DNA of 60,000 nt, from assembly GCF_037975245.1 (NCBI RefSeq), contig NC_092574.1:8248213-8308212 (forward strand), read 5' to 3'. The DNA is from Apostichopus japonicus (Eukaryota > Echinodermata > Holothuroidea > Aspidochirotida > Stichopodidae). A model generated the notes under the pieces. That model was not told where the DNA came from. It ran no database searches and saw only the letters and a list, made by a program, of their open reading frames with translations. Each line of letters begins with the position of its first letter. Position 1 is the stretch's first letter. A program made the position numbers and the translations under genes. Below, one piece after another: positions 11,518 to 22,530 of the stretch.

Positions 11518-11989
11518 TTATGGCAAGCCATGTGGGACAAACACTGCATAATATATCCGCGTATTAATTCGAATATATACGCGTATTAATTCGAATATAT
11601 ACGCGTATTAATTCGAATATATATGTGTTGTAGCCTACATGTGTAAAGTTTCGCATTTTGAAGCGATCTCGCGAGCCCGCCAAAACATTTATCGTTGGTA
11701 TATGTACGCAGCAAGAGCGGAAATGTTTTTTCGTGTATATTCTAATTAATCCGTGCATATATTGGATTTAATCCCCATATGTATTTTATTTAATACGTGT
11801 ATATATTCGAATTAATACATGTATATATTCGAATTAGTACGTGTATATATTCGAATTAATACGCGTATATTTTTAAGCCATATGATTGGCTAATATTATA
11901 TACGCGTATATATTCCAATTAATACGTGTATAAATTCCAATTAATACGCGGATATATTATGCAGTGTTTGTCCCACATGGCTTGCCATA
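11518..11989. mobile_element. right half of the palindrome: inverted copy of the same element
   Basis: It has the same TGGCAAGCCATGTGGGACAA termini and the same ~21-bp ACGCGTATTAATTCGAATAT units. The unique core (about 11626-11745) is in opposite orientation to the left copy (GCGATCTCGCGAGCCCGCC). The two elements are separated by only about 45 bp, so 10991-11989 folds as a single ~1-kb imperfect hairpin. Confidence 0.85.
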
Positions 11990-12835
11990 CGCGTTCCATA
12001 CTCATCATGCATACAAGGCAAGACAGTACCGGCGCGTAAGACAAACACTATACTACGTCTTTGACATAACTAGTAAAGAGATAAAGTTGACATAAATCAC
12101 TCGAAAGGATGATATCATGTGCCGCATCTGGATGCCAAAATCGTCAAAAATATGGCAGTGGACTGCAGCTCCACAGATAATTCTTAGGAAGCGATAGTGC
12201 AGGCAATAACATAGGAATATAATTACTTTACTATAGTGTCGTCTGCTCAGCTGCTGATTGTTATACACTGGACCCTGGATATAGTTATCCTACGCCTCTA
12301 GACCGGCTACGGCCGTCCTTTCGGATGTGATGATGATGACTTAAGCCTAGTGACAACAATTTTAACTACCTCATTTGACTTAAAACTGTATCCCTAACGA
12401 TAGATCCAAATTCCAGAATAACATGGTATGACGGTTATGATGTCCTTGAATTATCTCTAACAATTCAATACTAGGCATTTAGGCTTAGCCTAACCTAAGT
12501 TGACCTAGGCCTAGCCTAGGTAAATAGTTTGGTCTATTAACATATCTAGAATTTTAAAAATGTTCAAACAAATCATCCATTTGCAACCTATTTCCAAATA
12601 AAGTATAGGCCTAGCAAGTAATCTGAGTTTTGAGGTAGGCCAGAGCCTACTCAGCCTAGCCAGGTATGTTCTGGACAGTAATTTTGAAGGCTATTTGCCA
12701 GAATTTACTCAACTATGACATTAAGGCCTAATGATATTCAATAATTATGTTTGGACAAAGCATTGTTGGCAAAACGACACAATCAAGTGACTACTCTACT
12801 CATGCTTACATCTCATCATTTGATGACTGTGACTG
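11990..12835. other. no gene seen; AGGCCTA-rich stretch
   Basis: Intergenic sequence. Between 12470 and 12670 the words CCTAGGCCTAGCC and AGGCCTA recur several times, a low-complexity feature with no coding signal. Confidence 0.4.
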
Positions 12836-15800
12836 ATAGTCAGGTGGCTTAGCAACTTTAACGTTACCGGCGGACAAAAGTACCAAATTTGGCATGGAGT
12901 TTCTTTTCGACCTATCTATCGACTTTCTCCGTGGAACCCACTTTATCGGTGCCGATTTTTCAAGATGTCGGCCAAAATCCAAGATGGCCGCCAGAAAAAA
13001 AAAGAAATGTCATATGTCTGGCTGTAAAAATCAGAAATGAACAAATGAGGGGTAAATTCAGGTGTTTCCGGGGTTCACTAAAAAAGATGATGGTCATGGC
13101 ATGTTGCCTGAGCCACCTATTTTCAAGATGGCGGCCAAAATCCAAAATGGCCGCCAGAAAAAATGGAAATGTCATATATATGGCTGTAAAATCAGAAATG
13201 AACAAATGAGGGGTCAATTCAGGTGTTTCCGGGCTCACTGAAACAGATGATGGTCATGGTATGTTGCTTGGGCCACCCATTTCCAAGATGGCGGCCAGGA
13301 TCCAAGATGGCCCCCTGAAAAAAATAGGAAATTTCATATTCATTCCCAGACCCCCTCTGCCCTTTACTGATCGGGACCATCAAACCGTCCGTCCTCAAAC
13401 GTGTAAATGAAACCGGGCTAGCACCCTGACTATATGTTATAGCTGGTATTCTAATTGTGTCACTTTGGCTCAGGAAGCCACTTAGGACTTATTGGGGAAC
13501 TTTGAGGTGTGATCGACCGTGGATAGACACTGTCGCAAAGCCTGTTTTTATATGGGAGTTACGAGTGTCATGTAAGACTGATTACATTGAGTCAACTATA
13601 TATTAGGGTAACTTGAGGGAAAACCGACCAGAAGTGAATACCGACTCATTGGGAGAGTTGTACGATTGTGCACCCTTCATAAACACAATGTCAATTGTGC
13701 GAACAACACACGCTAAGTCAGGTCACTAGGCATCTGAGGTATTTAGGTCGTTCTTTTCGAACCTGTACTCCAGTGCTGCTGTTAGCGAGGATCTCCAGGA
13801 AGACTTGTTGTTTGGTATAGACAAGGCCGCCCACCTTCATAAGCACAAAGTCAATTCTGCGAACAACACACGCTAAGTCAGGTGACTAGTCATCTGAGGT
13901 CAACCAATAACACCAATAACGAAGGCGTGAAACCATCATTCCCACACCAACAGGACAAAGGGACACGCCAGCAAAAGGTGTTGCATATAGTCTCGATGGC
14001 TTTACAGCCTACACAGGGACAAATCCCATAACCTAATCGCCACCTGACTAGGCGAAAATGGTTAGTGATGAGGACCCCATGTGCAATCCTCCTCGCCAAG
14101 TCCCGGAGACGGCTTTCTAGTGACTTACAACACACAGACCGCCACACATCTGGAGAGATGGCGGTTTGGCAAGCCGACGGGCACACAGGCGCGAGCATTG
14201 AACATAACACAGAGGGGGTCACGTTCAGCAGAACATCTGGCCCACCCTCCTCTTTGATTCTACGAAGTGAGTCACCAATCTGAGTATACACCCCGAAGGG
14301 CGTGTCGCCTTTGGCCGGTTTAGGGAAAAGGATCCGGGCCAGTGGTGGCGAAAAAGAACCCCCCCCCCCTCCCCCAGGACCTAACAAAAGAGGCAAACGA
14401 GGGATTCTCAAACGCAACGAAAAAACCTTTCAAAAGGAGAAAGCGCAGTTAAGATGGTAGGTGGACCAAACCATGCCCACCCGCTCAAGGGATCTTTTAC
14501 AGAACGGTCCTTTTGACAAGGTTTGGTTTGCACTTCCCCAAATGAAATAAAATATGATCCTCTCCAATCGCACCAAGGCATAATCCGGTGCAGCGATCAC
14601 CGTACCAGGATACCAAAGGAGAGGAACAATAAAACGATTAACAACTGTAACATTCCCAGGGAGGAAGAGCCACCTCCGACTGAATGTGCCGAGCCTTGCC
14701 TCTACCTGATCAGCCTTCTCGGCCCAAGTGGTGGCCTCCGGGGCACCATGACCTAGCCAGATGCCATTTACCCTGATCATAACATCTGACCAAGTAGCAT
14801 CGAACGGGATGGTTTGGCCGCGCCATCCTCCTAAACGCACCCCTTTGGTCTTGTTAAGTCTGGCACCAGTAGCCTCTTGGAAGGTGGCCAAAACCTATGA
14901 TAAAGGCTTGAAGGAGGCGAGGTCCGACACAATACAAGTGACGTCATCGGCATATTGCACGCATTTAACTCTAGCCCCACCCGGTACATTGAAAGGTCGA
15001 AAACCCAAGCATCTGTTCAGCGAGGTATTGAGCATTTCGCTGAAGAGAACATACAACAACGGGGAGAGGGGACAACCCCGACGGACTCCCCTTCGAACCG
15101 GGAAGTGACCAGAAGTAAATCCGTTAATAGTGACCATGCTCGTGACGTCCTTATATAGTAACGAGACCCAACGTATAAACACTGAGTTCAATCCGAAGGA
15201 CTCGCACAGCACAAGTCCGGAGAGGACCTACAATGTCCGGCACCACATCCGCTGAGCGATTTCCTGCTTTGGCCAGGATTTTGTAGTTATTGTACGCCTA
15301 TTAGGGTCCAAAGGGTCTCCCCACTTTGGAAGGAGAACAATATTTCCAGCCCTCTGTTTTTGGCTCATGTAATTCAACTGGAAAGCGGTAGCGAACATGT
15401 CTCTCAAATCTCCACCGAGAACCTCCCAGAAGGTCCTATGGAACTCAGCAGGGAGGCCATCGGGACCGGGGACTTTCCCTTCTTCATCGCTGTTACCGCG
15501 GTTCAGAGCTCACCAACGGAGAGATTCGAACCCAAGCTATCGTTTTACTTTGAGAGGGGGGGGGGGGGGGCTTGTCTATACCAGACAGCAAGTCTTCCTG
15601 GAGATCCTCGCTAACAGCAGCACTGGAGTACAGGTTCGAAAAGAACGACCTAAATACCTCAGATGCTTAGTGACCTGACTTAGCGTGTGTTGTTCGCACA
15701 ATTGACGTTGTGTTTATGAAGGGTGCACAATCGTACAAACTCTCTCAATGAGTCGGTATTCACTTCTGGTCGGTTTTCCCTCAAGTTACCCTATTATATA

Positions 15801-16583
15801 GTTGACTCAATGTAATCAGTCTTACATGACACTCGTTACTCCCATATAATAACGGGCTTTGCGATAGTGTCTATCCATGGTCGATCACACCTTAAAGTTC
15901 CTCAATAAGTCCTAAGTGGCTTCCTGAGCCAAAGTGACACAATTAGAATACCAGCTATAACATATAGTCAGGGTGCTAGCCCGGTTTCATTTAAACGTTT
16001 GAGGACGGACGGTTTGATGGTCCCGATCAGTAAAGGGCACAGGGGGTCTGGGGAATGAATATATATGAAATTTCCTTTTTTTCCAGGCCGCCATCTTGGA
16101 TTCTGGCCGCCATCTTGGAAATGGGTGGCCCAAGCAACATACCATGACCATCATCTGTTTCAGTGAGCCCGGAAACACCCTAATTGACCCCTCATTTGTT
16201 CATCTCCGATTTTTACAGCCAGATATATGACATTTCCTTTTTTCTGGCGGCCATTTTGGATTTTGGCCGCCATCTTGGAAGTGGGTTACTCAAGCAACAT
16301 GCCATGACCATCATCTGTTTCAGTGAACCCCGGAAACACCTGAATTGACCCCTCAATTGTTCATCTCCGATATTTACAGCCAGATATATGACATTTCCTT
16401 TTTTTTGGCGGCCATCTTGGATTTTGGCCGCCATCTTGGAAAATCGGAGCGGATCAAGTGGGTTCCACGGATAAAATCAATAGATAGGTCGAAAAGAAAC
16501 TCCATGCCAAATTTGGTACTTTTGTCCGGCCGGTAACTTTAAGCCTGAAAATTGTTGCTAAGCCACCTGTCTATGAATCTAGC
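12836..16583. mobile_element. 3.7-kb foldback element with ~1-kb inverted arms
   Basis: The left arm (about 12836-13832) and right arm (about 15568-16583) are reverse complements at high identity. Paired landmarks include AGGTGGCTTAGCAAC, GACAAAAGTACCAAATTTGG, CTCAGGAAGCCACTTAGGAC and TTCGAACCTGTACTCCAG. Each arm carries three spaced blocks pairing CAAGATGGCGGCC with AAGATGGCCGCC. The loop (13833-15567) holds LINE-derived sequence in minus orientation. The inner ends of the arms also contain a LINE piece, so the LINE fragment was captured before or during arm formation. The outermost ~30 bp are decayed and the exact ends are approximate. Confidence 0.88.
13890..15690 (-). pseudogene. L1/Tx1-like LINE reverse-transcriptase remnant
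   Basis: Read on the minus strand from 15690 down, recognisable RT-protein pieces appear in order. They are a pre-RT helix (ASEVFRSFFSNLYSS), KVPGPDGLPAEFHRTFW, IVLLPKWGDP, a YKILAKA..ADVVPDIVGP piece, then FTSGHFPVRRGVRRGCPLSP, VKCVQYADDVTCIV (motif C), GARLNKTKGVRLGGW and ALVRLERIIFYFIWG. The C-terminal part has a Cys-rich stretch (CPCVGC). Stops and frameshifts interrupt it near 15545, 15285 and 15215. The segment between the VGP piece and FGLNSVFIRW is missing, which removes RT motif A. The endonuclease domain is absent. It is therefore dead; the clade call rests on motif style and is tentative. Confidence 0.85.
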
Positions 16584-19093
16584 CATGCATCAAATTTTTT
16601 GCACTTTCACTTCATTAAAGGTGGGATCTGTTATCATGGAATAACTACTAACCACTTTGCAAAAAAACTGAGAACTGCATGCATAGATTGATATGGAAGT
16701 ATTACTCAGAAGTAGGTGTGTGTGAGAAGGGGGGAGGAAGTATTGCTTTTTCAAATCATTTTCCTGGGACAACTATGACACTATCTAAGTGGAGCACTAA
16801 ATAACATAAGCAAGGAAAATGTTTGACATGTGACTCTCAATTACTTGAAATGACACTTTCCAGACATTTAAAGTTGCATAAAACATTCCACTTGCTCAGG
16901 TCATTAGAGGCGGGTAAAAAAGTTGGTTCTTAATAAGTCAGGAGGATCGAACTTACCACTCTGGTAACAATTACATGTCTCTGTTGTGTAGAGTACACCT
17001 TCTATTTCGAAAGGACAGGTGACATGAAATTCAAATTCAAAGTTGAATGTATAATGTACATTTAAAAAAAACATTCAAATGATCTGGCTTTTTGCCGTAC
17101 AAAGCAAAGCACCCTGACTTTTTTCAAGCCTTCACTGCTTAAACACACTGCAATACACTGTGTAAGCTCAATTTCCAAATTCTATGCCGTCGTTGGAAAA
17201 GAGAGCTAAAACAACCTAAGTTAATGCTTGTTTTAGCAGTTACCATCATTATCTTTTCTGTCTGTATATGAAAAAGCACAATATAAAGTACAGATGGTGT
17301 AAAAATGGGAGGATTGAAGGTGATATAAACCATTTTAGAAAATTTTACGTTAAATGTTGATATCGCTCCGTGTGAGCAGACAGAAGGGTTGGGGTTCAGT
17401 ATGCTAAAATTGCTCCTCTTCTAGCTCAAAATCTAAACGGTCATGATTTGATATTTGCAAGTGCCATGACAGGCCAAGATCACAGCTATCATGTGGTGGG
17501 TAGGATATCCCAGTTGAAAACTTTGGCAGGTCTTGAAATTGACGAGTTTAGTGTGTAAGTCGATGGAACAATTAATTGTGGTGCGACACCTATATACATA
17601 TAAGAGAAACGGGTGCAAAAAGTATACCATTATGGAACTCCAAAAACGGAAAATTTTATGTTACTATGACACAACTGTTACAGTGACCACACCAAATTTA
17701 GTTGTGATAATAAGATAATGTCTAGTGACAATGTAAACATAGGGTGTGATAATAAAAAACCCTCTGACGATTAAAGATTATGCTGTGACGATGTAAGCAG
17801 ACGTCGTCATAGTATATCATGTGATGATGTAAATTGACTTGTGATGTGAAAAAAAAGTACAAGAAAACAAATAACAATCAATACAAACCACAGTTAGTTT
17901 TTTCTACCATCTAACAGTATGGCTTTTATTAAACCCTTCTCACTTTGAAAAACCAGGTAAACCATTAATACTGACTTCCTGCAGGTATAAACCTAGTCAA
18001 TGCATATACAATCTGTGTTGAAAACAATTATTACGCACACGTATATCTATACATGAGCTAAGGCATTGTTGACCTATCAACATTCAATCATAAACTTTTG
18101 TCTGATATTACTGACACATATGACAGATCTCTGATTCAGTTAAAAAAAAAACATTTCCCTAGTTTTCAACAAATTTATTGCCAAGTTATTTTCCACCTAG
18201 TTATTAATTTCTGCTTCCTCACCAGACAACCAAACACTCCTGCAGCTACTTCCAAACAGCGACCCTTCAGCAAACATTGTTCAGTCTGAAGATCAATGAC
18301 AACATTTGTGCAGTGGAAGCTATTAGTCATAAACAACAAGGAACAAAATTATCATGCTATCATACATTAAGAAATATAAAGCTGTTTTTAAAATGTTTTC
18401 ATTATTTGCTTTCATTTTTGGCAAAATTGTGAGAAGATTCCCGATACCACAGCTCTTCAACATCAGAATGTAGCAATGGGGAGCACAGTACAAGGAGAGA
18501 TTAATGAGCTGTTACACTTATTACATTTTTACTGACTTTCCTTCAAACTACCTACTTTTTGACCATTTAAAGAGAATCATGATAATTATTGTGTCAAATA
18601 TGTAGGCAGTTTCTCTAAATTTTCAACAAATTACAACCCTACAGTACATGCTGTTTTGAAACAATCCTGACACAAATTCTTGCAATAAAATACAATCCTA
18701 GAATGCAATTTTTTTTTAAACATAGGATATAAAAATTTTGACAAAGTACAATCCTAAGACTACATCAACCATTTCTCACAGACTCACACACAGTGGTATT
18801 AAAGCCAGTCATATACACAGTAACTCTTATCTTCCTTTAGATTTAGAATGCTGACAAATTTCCTAAAAAATGAGCACAAGTCCCGACAGGTAGAGTAAGA
18901 TCAACGACTTCCTTAAGGAAGATGCAACACTGACTCCAGGATGAAACTGGATGTGGAAGTATGCTTTGCAATATTCTCTCGCTTCTACAAGCCCAAAAGC
19001 TTGTAATCTAAAAGTTATCCCGGCTAAGTCAGTCATTAATAGTACAGAATAAACAGATGTCACCTATAAAGTATATGATATTGGTCAATATAT
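16584..19093. other. no gene seen; probable Gemin6 3' UTR at right
   Basis: AT-rich sequence with short random ORFs. On the minus strand the first AATAAA-type poly(A) signal I find downstream of the Gemin6 stop is at 18174-18179. The 3' UTR may therefore span up to about 0.9 kb, which is inference only. Confidence 0.4.
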
Positions 19094-19691
19094 TCAGGTT
19101 GGCATGGACTTCACCAGCGATTGTACTTTCCCAAGTATTATTTCATTCCTACTTAAACAATTCTCAGGTTGGTAAGGAGGCTCGATAAATAACGCATCTG
19201 TGACCTGTATCAATTCATCATGTTCCCCTGCCAACTGAGCTGGAATCCTGTTCTTTGCAAACCACTGAAGTAACTCTGCTTTCCGATTTTCTAAGTCGGA
19301 TATGGGCGTTTTGTTAGAGTTAACAAAATTTCCAAATGCTTCAGTTAGCAGTTGTTTCTGTTCTTCATTACATATCCCTGTGACTGTCACTAGCCGTAAT
19401 GAATGTCCAGGTATAACAGTTAAATTAGAGTTTTGACCCTGATTGTCTGCAAAGTTGGAGATGACGAAGCTTGTTGATACTGGATCGACTGTGTAAACAG
19501 TTCCGCTGACTTCTTCGTTATTGGTGCCACATTTTATGCAAACTGTTTTATCTACAAATCTACGAAGATCATTTGGGGTCATGGCTCTGATCTGTTCAGC
19601 AGTGAATGAATCTTGGTTTGATTCAGAACTTCTATTCATTGTTTGAGATTCTCCATGTGATATTACTGGTTCCATTTTCCTTGGGTTTGTG
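19094..19691 (-). CDS. GEMIN6: Gemin6, SMN-complex subunit (single coding exon)
   Basis: Gemin6 pairs with Gemin7 in the SMN complex and helps load Sm proteins onto spliceosomal snRNAs. The CDS is 19675-19094, 193 codons. Residues about 34-95 form the Sm-like fold (DLRRFVDKTVCIKCG, GTVYTVDPVSTSFVISNF, then VIPGHSLRLVTVTGI). Residues about 125-190 match the conserved C-terminal domain (LENRKAELLQWFAKNRIPAQ, IEPPYQPENCLSRNEIIL). The protein is about 25 residues longer than human Gemin6 because of a Ser/Asn/Gln-rich N-terminal extension. Internal Met codons at residues 13 and 31 are alternative starts, and Met31 gives the vertebrate-like length. An acceptor (GATTTCAG) at 19692-19693 shows that a 5' UTR exon lies upstream. 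No stop or frameshift interrupts the frame. Confidence 0.93.
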
Positions 19692-19922
19692 CTGAAATCA
19701 ACGAAATACAGATAGAATATTTTAGGGCATTAATAGTACATCTACACCCCATTCTTCAAACTTCAAAGAACAATTTAGATATACATACATTAATACAGTA
19801 TATTCAAAAAGACACTTTTAAAGACTAAGTACAATGATTTATGAAAAACGCTATTATCACTAAGTAGGACTGGGCAATGTTGCAGTGCATGTTGCATCTG
19901 GTATTACTAGTATTATAGTAAA

Positions 19923-20506
19923 GGCTTCATAATTGACGCACCCCCGTAATTGACGCACCTTCAATTATTACTAGCAACCATACAGCAGGCCACCTAAACT
20001 TTTTGCAGTCAAGCAGAATGACATATTTCATGAGTTTGAATCCATTTCAGCTATTTGCTGACCAAATTGTGGTATTTTTTAAGCTTTTAACACCCTCCCA
20101 CCAGTTTTGCACATTTTTTGGTCATTTGGAAATCTTACTCCCTAAAAATAACCAACATTACCTCAATATGATAACACTGCTCTCTGGAACCTGACCAGTC
20201 TGAGCTTAGAGGCTCAGAGCATAGCAAACAGCATCTAAAGTCAATGGATGTATACTAAGGCCTACACTACAGTTAGCTTTACAACAAATGTGTCAATTTA
20301 GGGGTATGAAAGAACTTGACACGGCAGACATTTTGTGGTCAAATTCTGCTCAATTGTACGGTGCATAAGCACAGAACCTTAAATATTTTGAGATCATAAC
20401 ATTTCTGAGGAACTACACATATGAAAAACACATACAGTCGAGTGATTTGGATTTTTCCTTGATAGATATCGTTGATCAAATCCTTAAGTGCGTCAATTAT
20501 GAGCCC
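19923..20506. mobile_element. 584-bp TIR element (MITE-like)
   Basis: The left end GGCTTCATAATTGACGCAC is the reverse complement of the right end GTGCGTCAATTATGAGCC over 17-18 bp. The left end contains a second direct AATTGACGCACC at 19949. Both flanks carry a CTAGTA-containing phrase (ACTAGTATTATAGTA left, CTACTAGTACTATTAG right) that may be a decayed target-site duplication. It has no coding capacity and lies just upstream of Gemin6. Confidence 0.65.
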
Positions 20507-22349
20507 ACCATGCTACTAGTACTATTAGTTATTACTATTAATTTAGGCCAGGCCATATAATATTACAGCTTCACAACATATTTGAACAATTGACCAATTT
20601 CATTGTATCAAGCATCACCCTATATCCCTGAAGACTCGAAAACGTCTGCTTGATGGAATAGAATAGGAGTATTTTGATGGTTTGAGAATAAATATCAGAT
20701 AAACACACTAGGTATGGCATTGCAATACTGACAAGGATTTATTAGTAGTTTCGCGAATACTCTGTAGAACCATCAAATACTGCTTAGCCTATGCTTACGA
20801 AGATTACCTCACACTCGTCTTTACCAACGTTTCTGTAAAATATGCAAAAACTGCATAAGATTTAAATTAAGCTTGAGTATTGTTGTGGTAGTGTCTTGGT
20901 GATGACATTACTGAATAGCAGCTCCCGGCATGCAGATGAAATCGTAAATTCTTACAAGCCAGCGTCTATTTGATATCGCGCAATACGCATAAGGTAGCAC
21001 ACTACTTTGAATTCCCCATATACATTAGGAACTTGCCTGAGTCGTATAGGTCTGTGTAAGACTCTGGGGCTCTGGTTTTCGCATGCCATCATGTGAAACC
21101 ACTTGGCTTATTGACACGCTAACATATTCATTGAATACTCAGTTTTCGTACCATCATTTTCATGGCTGTTTAGATTTGAGGTGAAATTCGTCGAATAAAA
21201 ATCATTACCAAATGTTAAAGTATATATCAATTAAAAACATGCAAGAAGCTCTTTCAGTTCAGTGCCCTTCGAAGTCGTATCCTTGCGCTTGATTTACTAA
21301 CGTTATAAGTTGAACGTCAGAAAACTCAATGTGGATGTGACCCCCCCCCCCCCAATACTTTACCCTAACGTACATTCATAAGCACTATTGATACAGACAA
21401 GCATCACTATCAAGATAAACCAAGCTTGGTGTTCGTATGTTGGTAAATCTTGAGAAGTGTGTGTCTTTGAACGGGCTAACGGTATGTTACTTTATTTGGG
21501 CAACTATACAGGCCAGTAAAGCTGAAAAGTTGCGTTGTTTTGTTATCATGTGATAAAGTTGTTGTTTCTCGTGCACGGAGCTCAGACTACATGACCGGAA
21601 AGACCACATGAGATTGTCAACATATGATTTCCGTTAGAATCTACCTAAGTTTATATCTGCACTTTACAATACCATTCACATTACAAAAACGCTTTCTTGC
21701 ACTGGCAAGTGTGAGATCACACCACTGATTTTAGTGCATACAATGAATTACATAAATGTGCGTGTGTAATATCCAATCTAGACTACTCAAATAATTATTT
21801 GGTATTTCAGGTGTGGAGTAAACTAATCTGTTTCAATTCTTGCCATACACAAAAGAATCCATTGTCAATTGACCAAAGCAGGAAATCACACCAGAGCAGT
21901 ATGACGTCATTATGTCGCACAATAGCGTAACACTTTTCAAACTTTACATAGGCATATCGTGTTTCATGTTGTACAAATAGAATATATCAGTATTACGTTG
22001 GCTCTAGTTGTAGTGGTTAAAGAAAAGTTATTCTCAAAACTCGTTATTACATATCTCAACAGTAACTATAGGTATAGGTAAGAAAGCATGGAATTCTCTA
22101 TTTGCGAGGAATACTTGAAGGGGAAACTTGAAGTTTTAGACTCCCGAATTGACCATTTTTGGGCTTTCAAGCATATTTTAAAGCCTTAGTTATGATGTTG
22201 TTTATAAATCACCCACTAAGCATATTATACCACGTGTCGGTCATAACATGGTATCAAGGTGATTTGTATATTACTTGTAATGAGCAGAGTTACTCCCTGC
22301 CCGTGTTAATACAATGGGACGTGCCACTGCACTATTAAACACCATTATT
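20507..22349. other. no gene seen
   Basis: Intergenic or 5' region of Gemin6. It contains a C13 run at 21341-21353. No coding exon, tRNA or clear promoter block found. The Gemin6 first exon may lie here. Confidence 0.4.
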
Positions 22350-22351
22350 AA

Positions 22352-22530
22352 AGTGCTGTGGTCGAGTGGATAAAGGCGGTGGCATTTGAAGCAATGAGGC
22401 TTAGCAATCTGGAGGTTCGGGGATTCGATCCCCGGTCGGGTCATAGTATAAGGTGGGTTTTTCATCCAAGAGCAATCTACGGTTTTCCCATCTAAAACGA
22501 CTTTCTAAATTGAAAAAAAAAATCCAAATT
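22352..22530 (+). mobile_element. tRNA-derived SINE (Ser/Leu-like head)
   Basis: The A box is TGGTCGAGTGGATAAAGGC, and the T-arm/B box is GGGGATTCGATCCCC with a perfect five-base stem. The spacing between the boxes is long, as in class II tRNAs. A TTTGAAG anticodon-like loop would read UGA (Ser). The would-be acceptor strands (GTGCTGT and CGGGTCA) do not pair, so this is not a working tRNA gene. A ~70-bp non-tRNA body ending in an A-run near 22515 follows, which is the layout of a SINE. Confidence 0.75.

Noticed and set aside
13890-14417. Independent 175-codon gene
   Set aside because: It is the C-terminal part of the LINE polyprotein remnant, in continuity with the RT pieces upstream.
22352-22443. 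Functional tRNA gene
   Set aside because: Acceptor strands do not pair and a SINE-like body follows.
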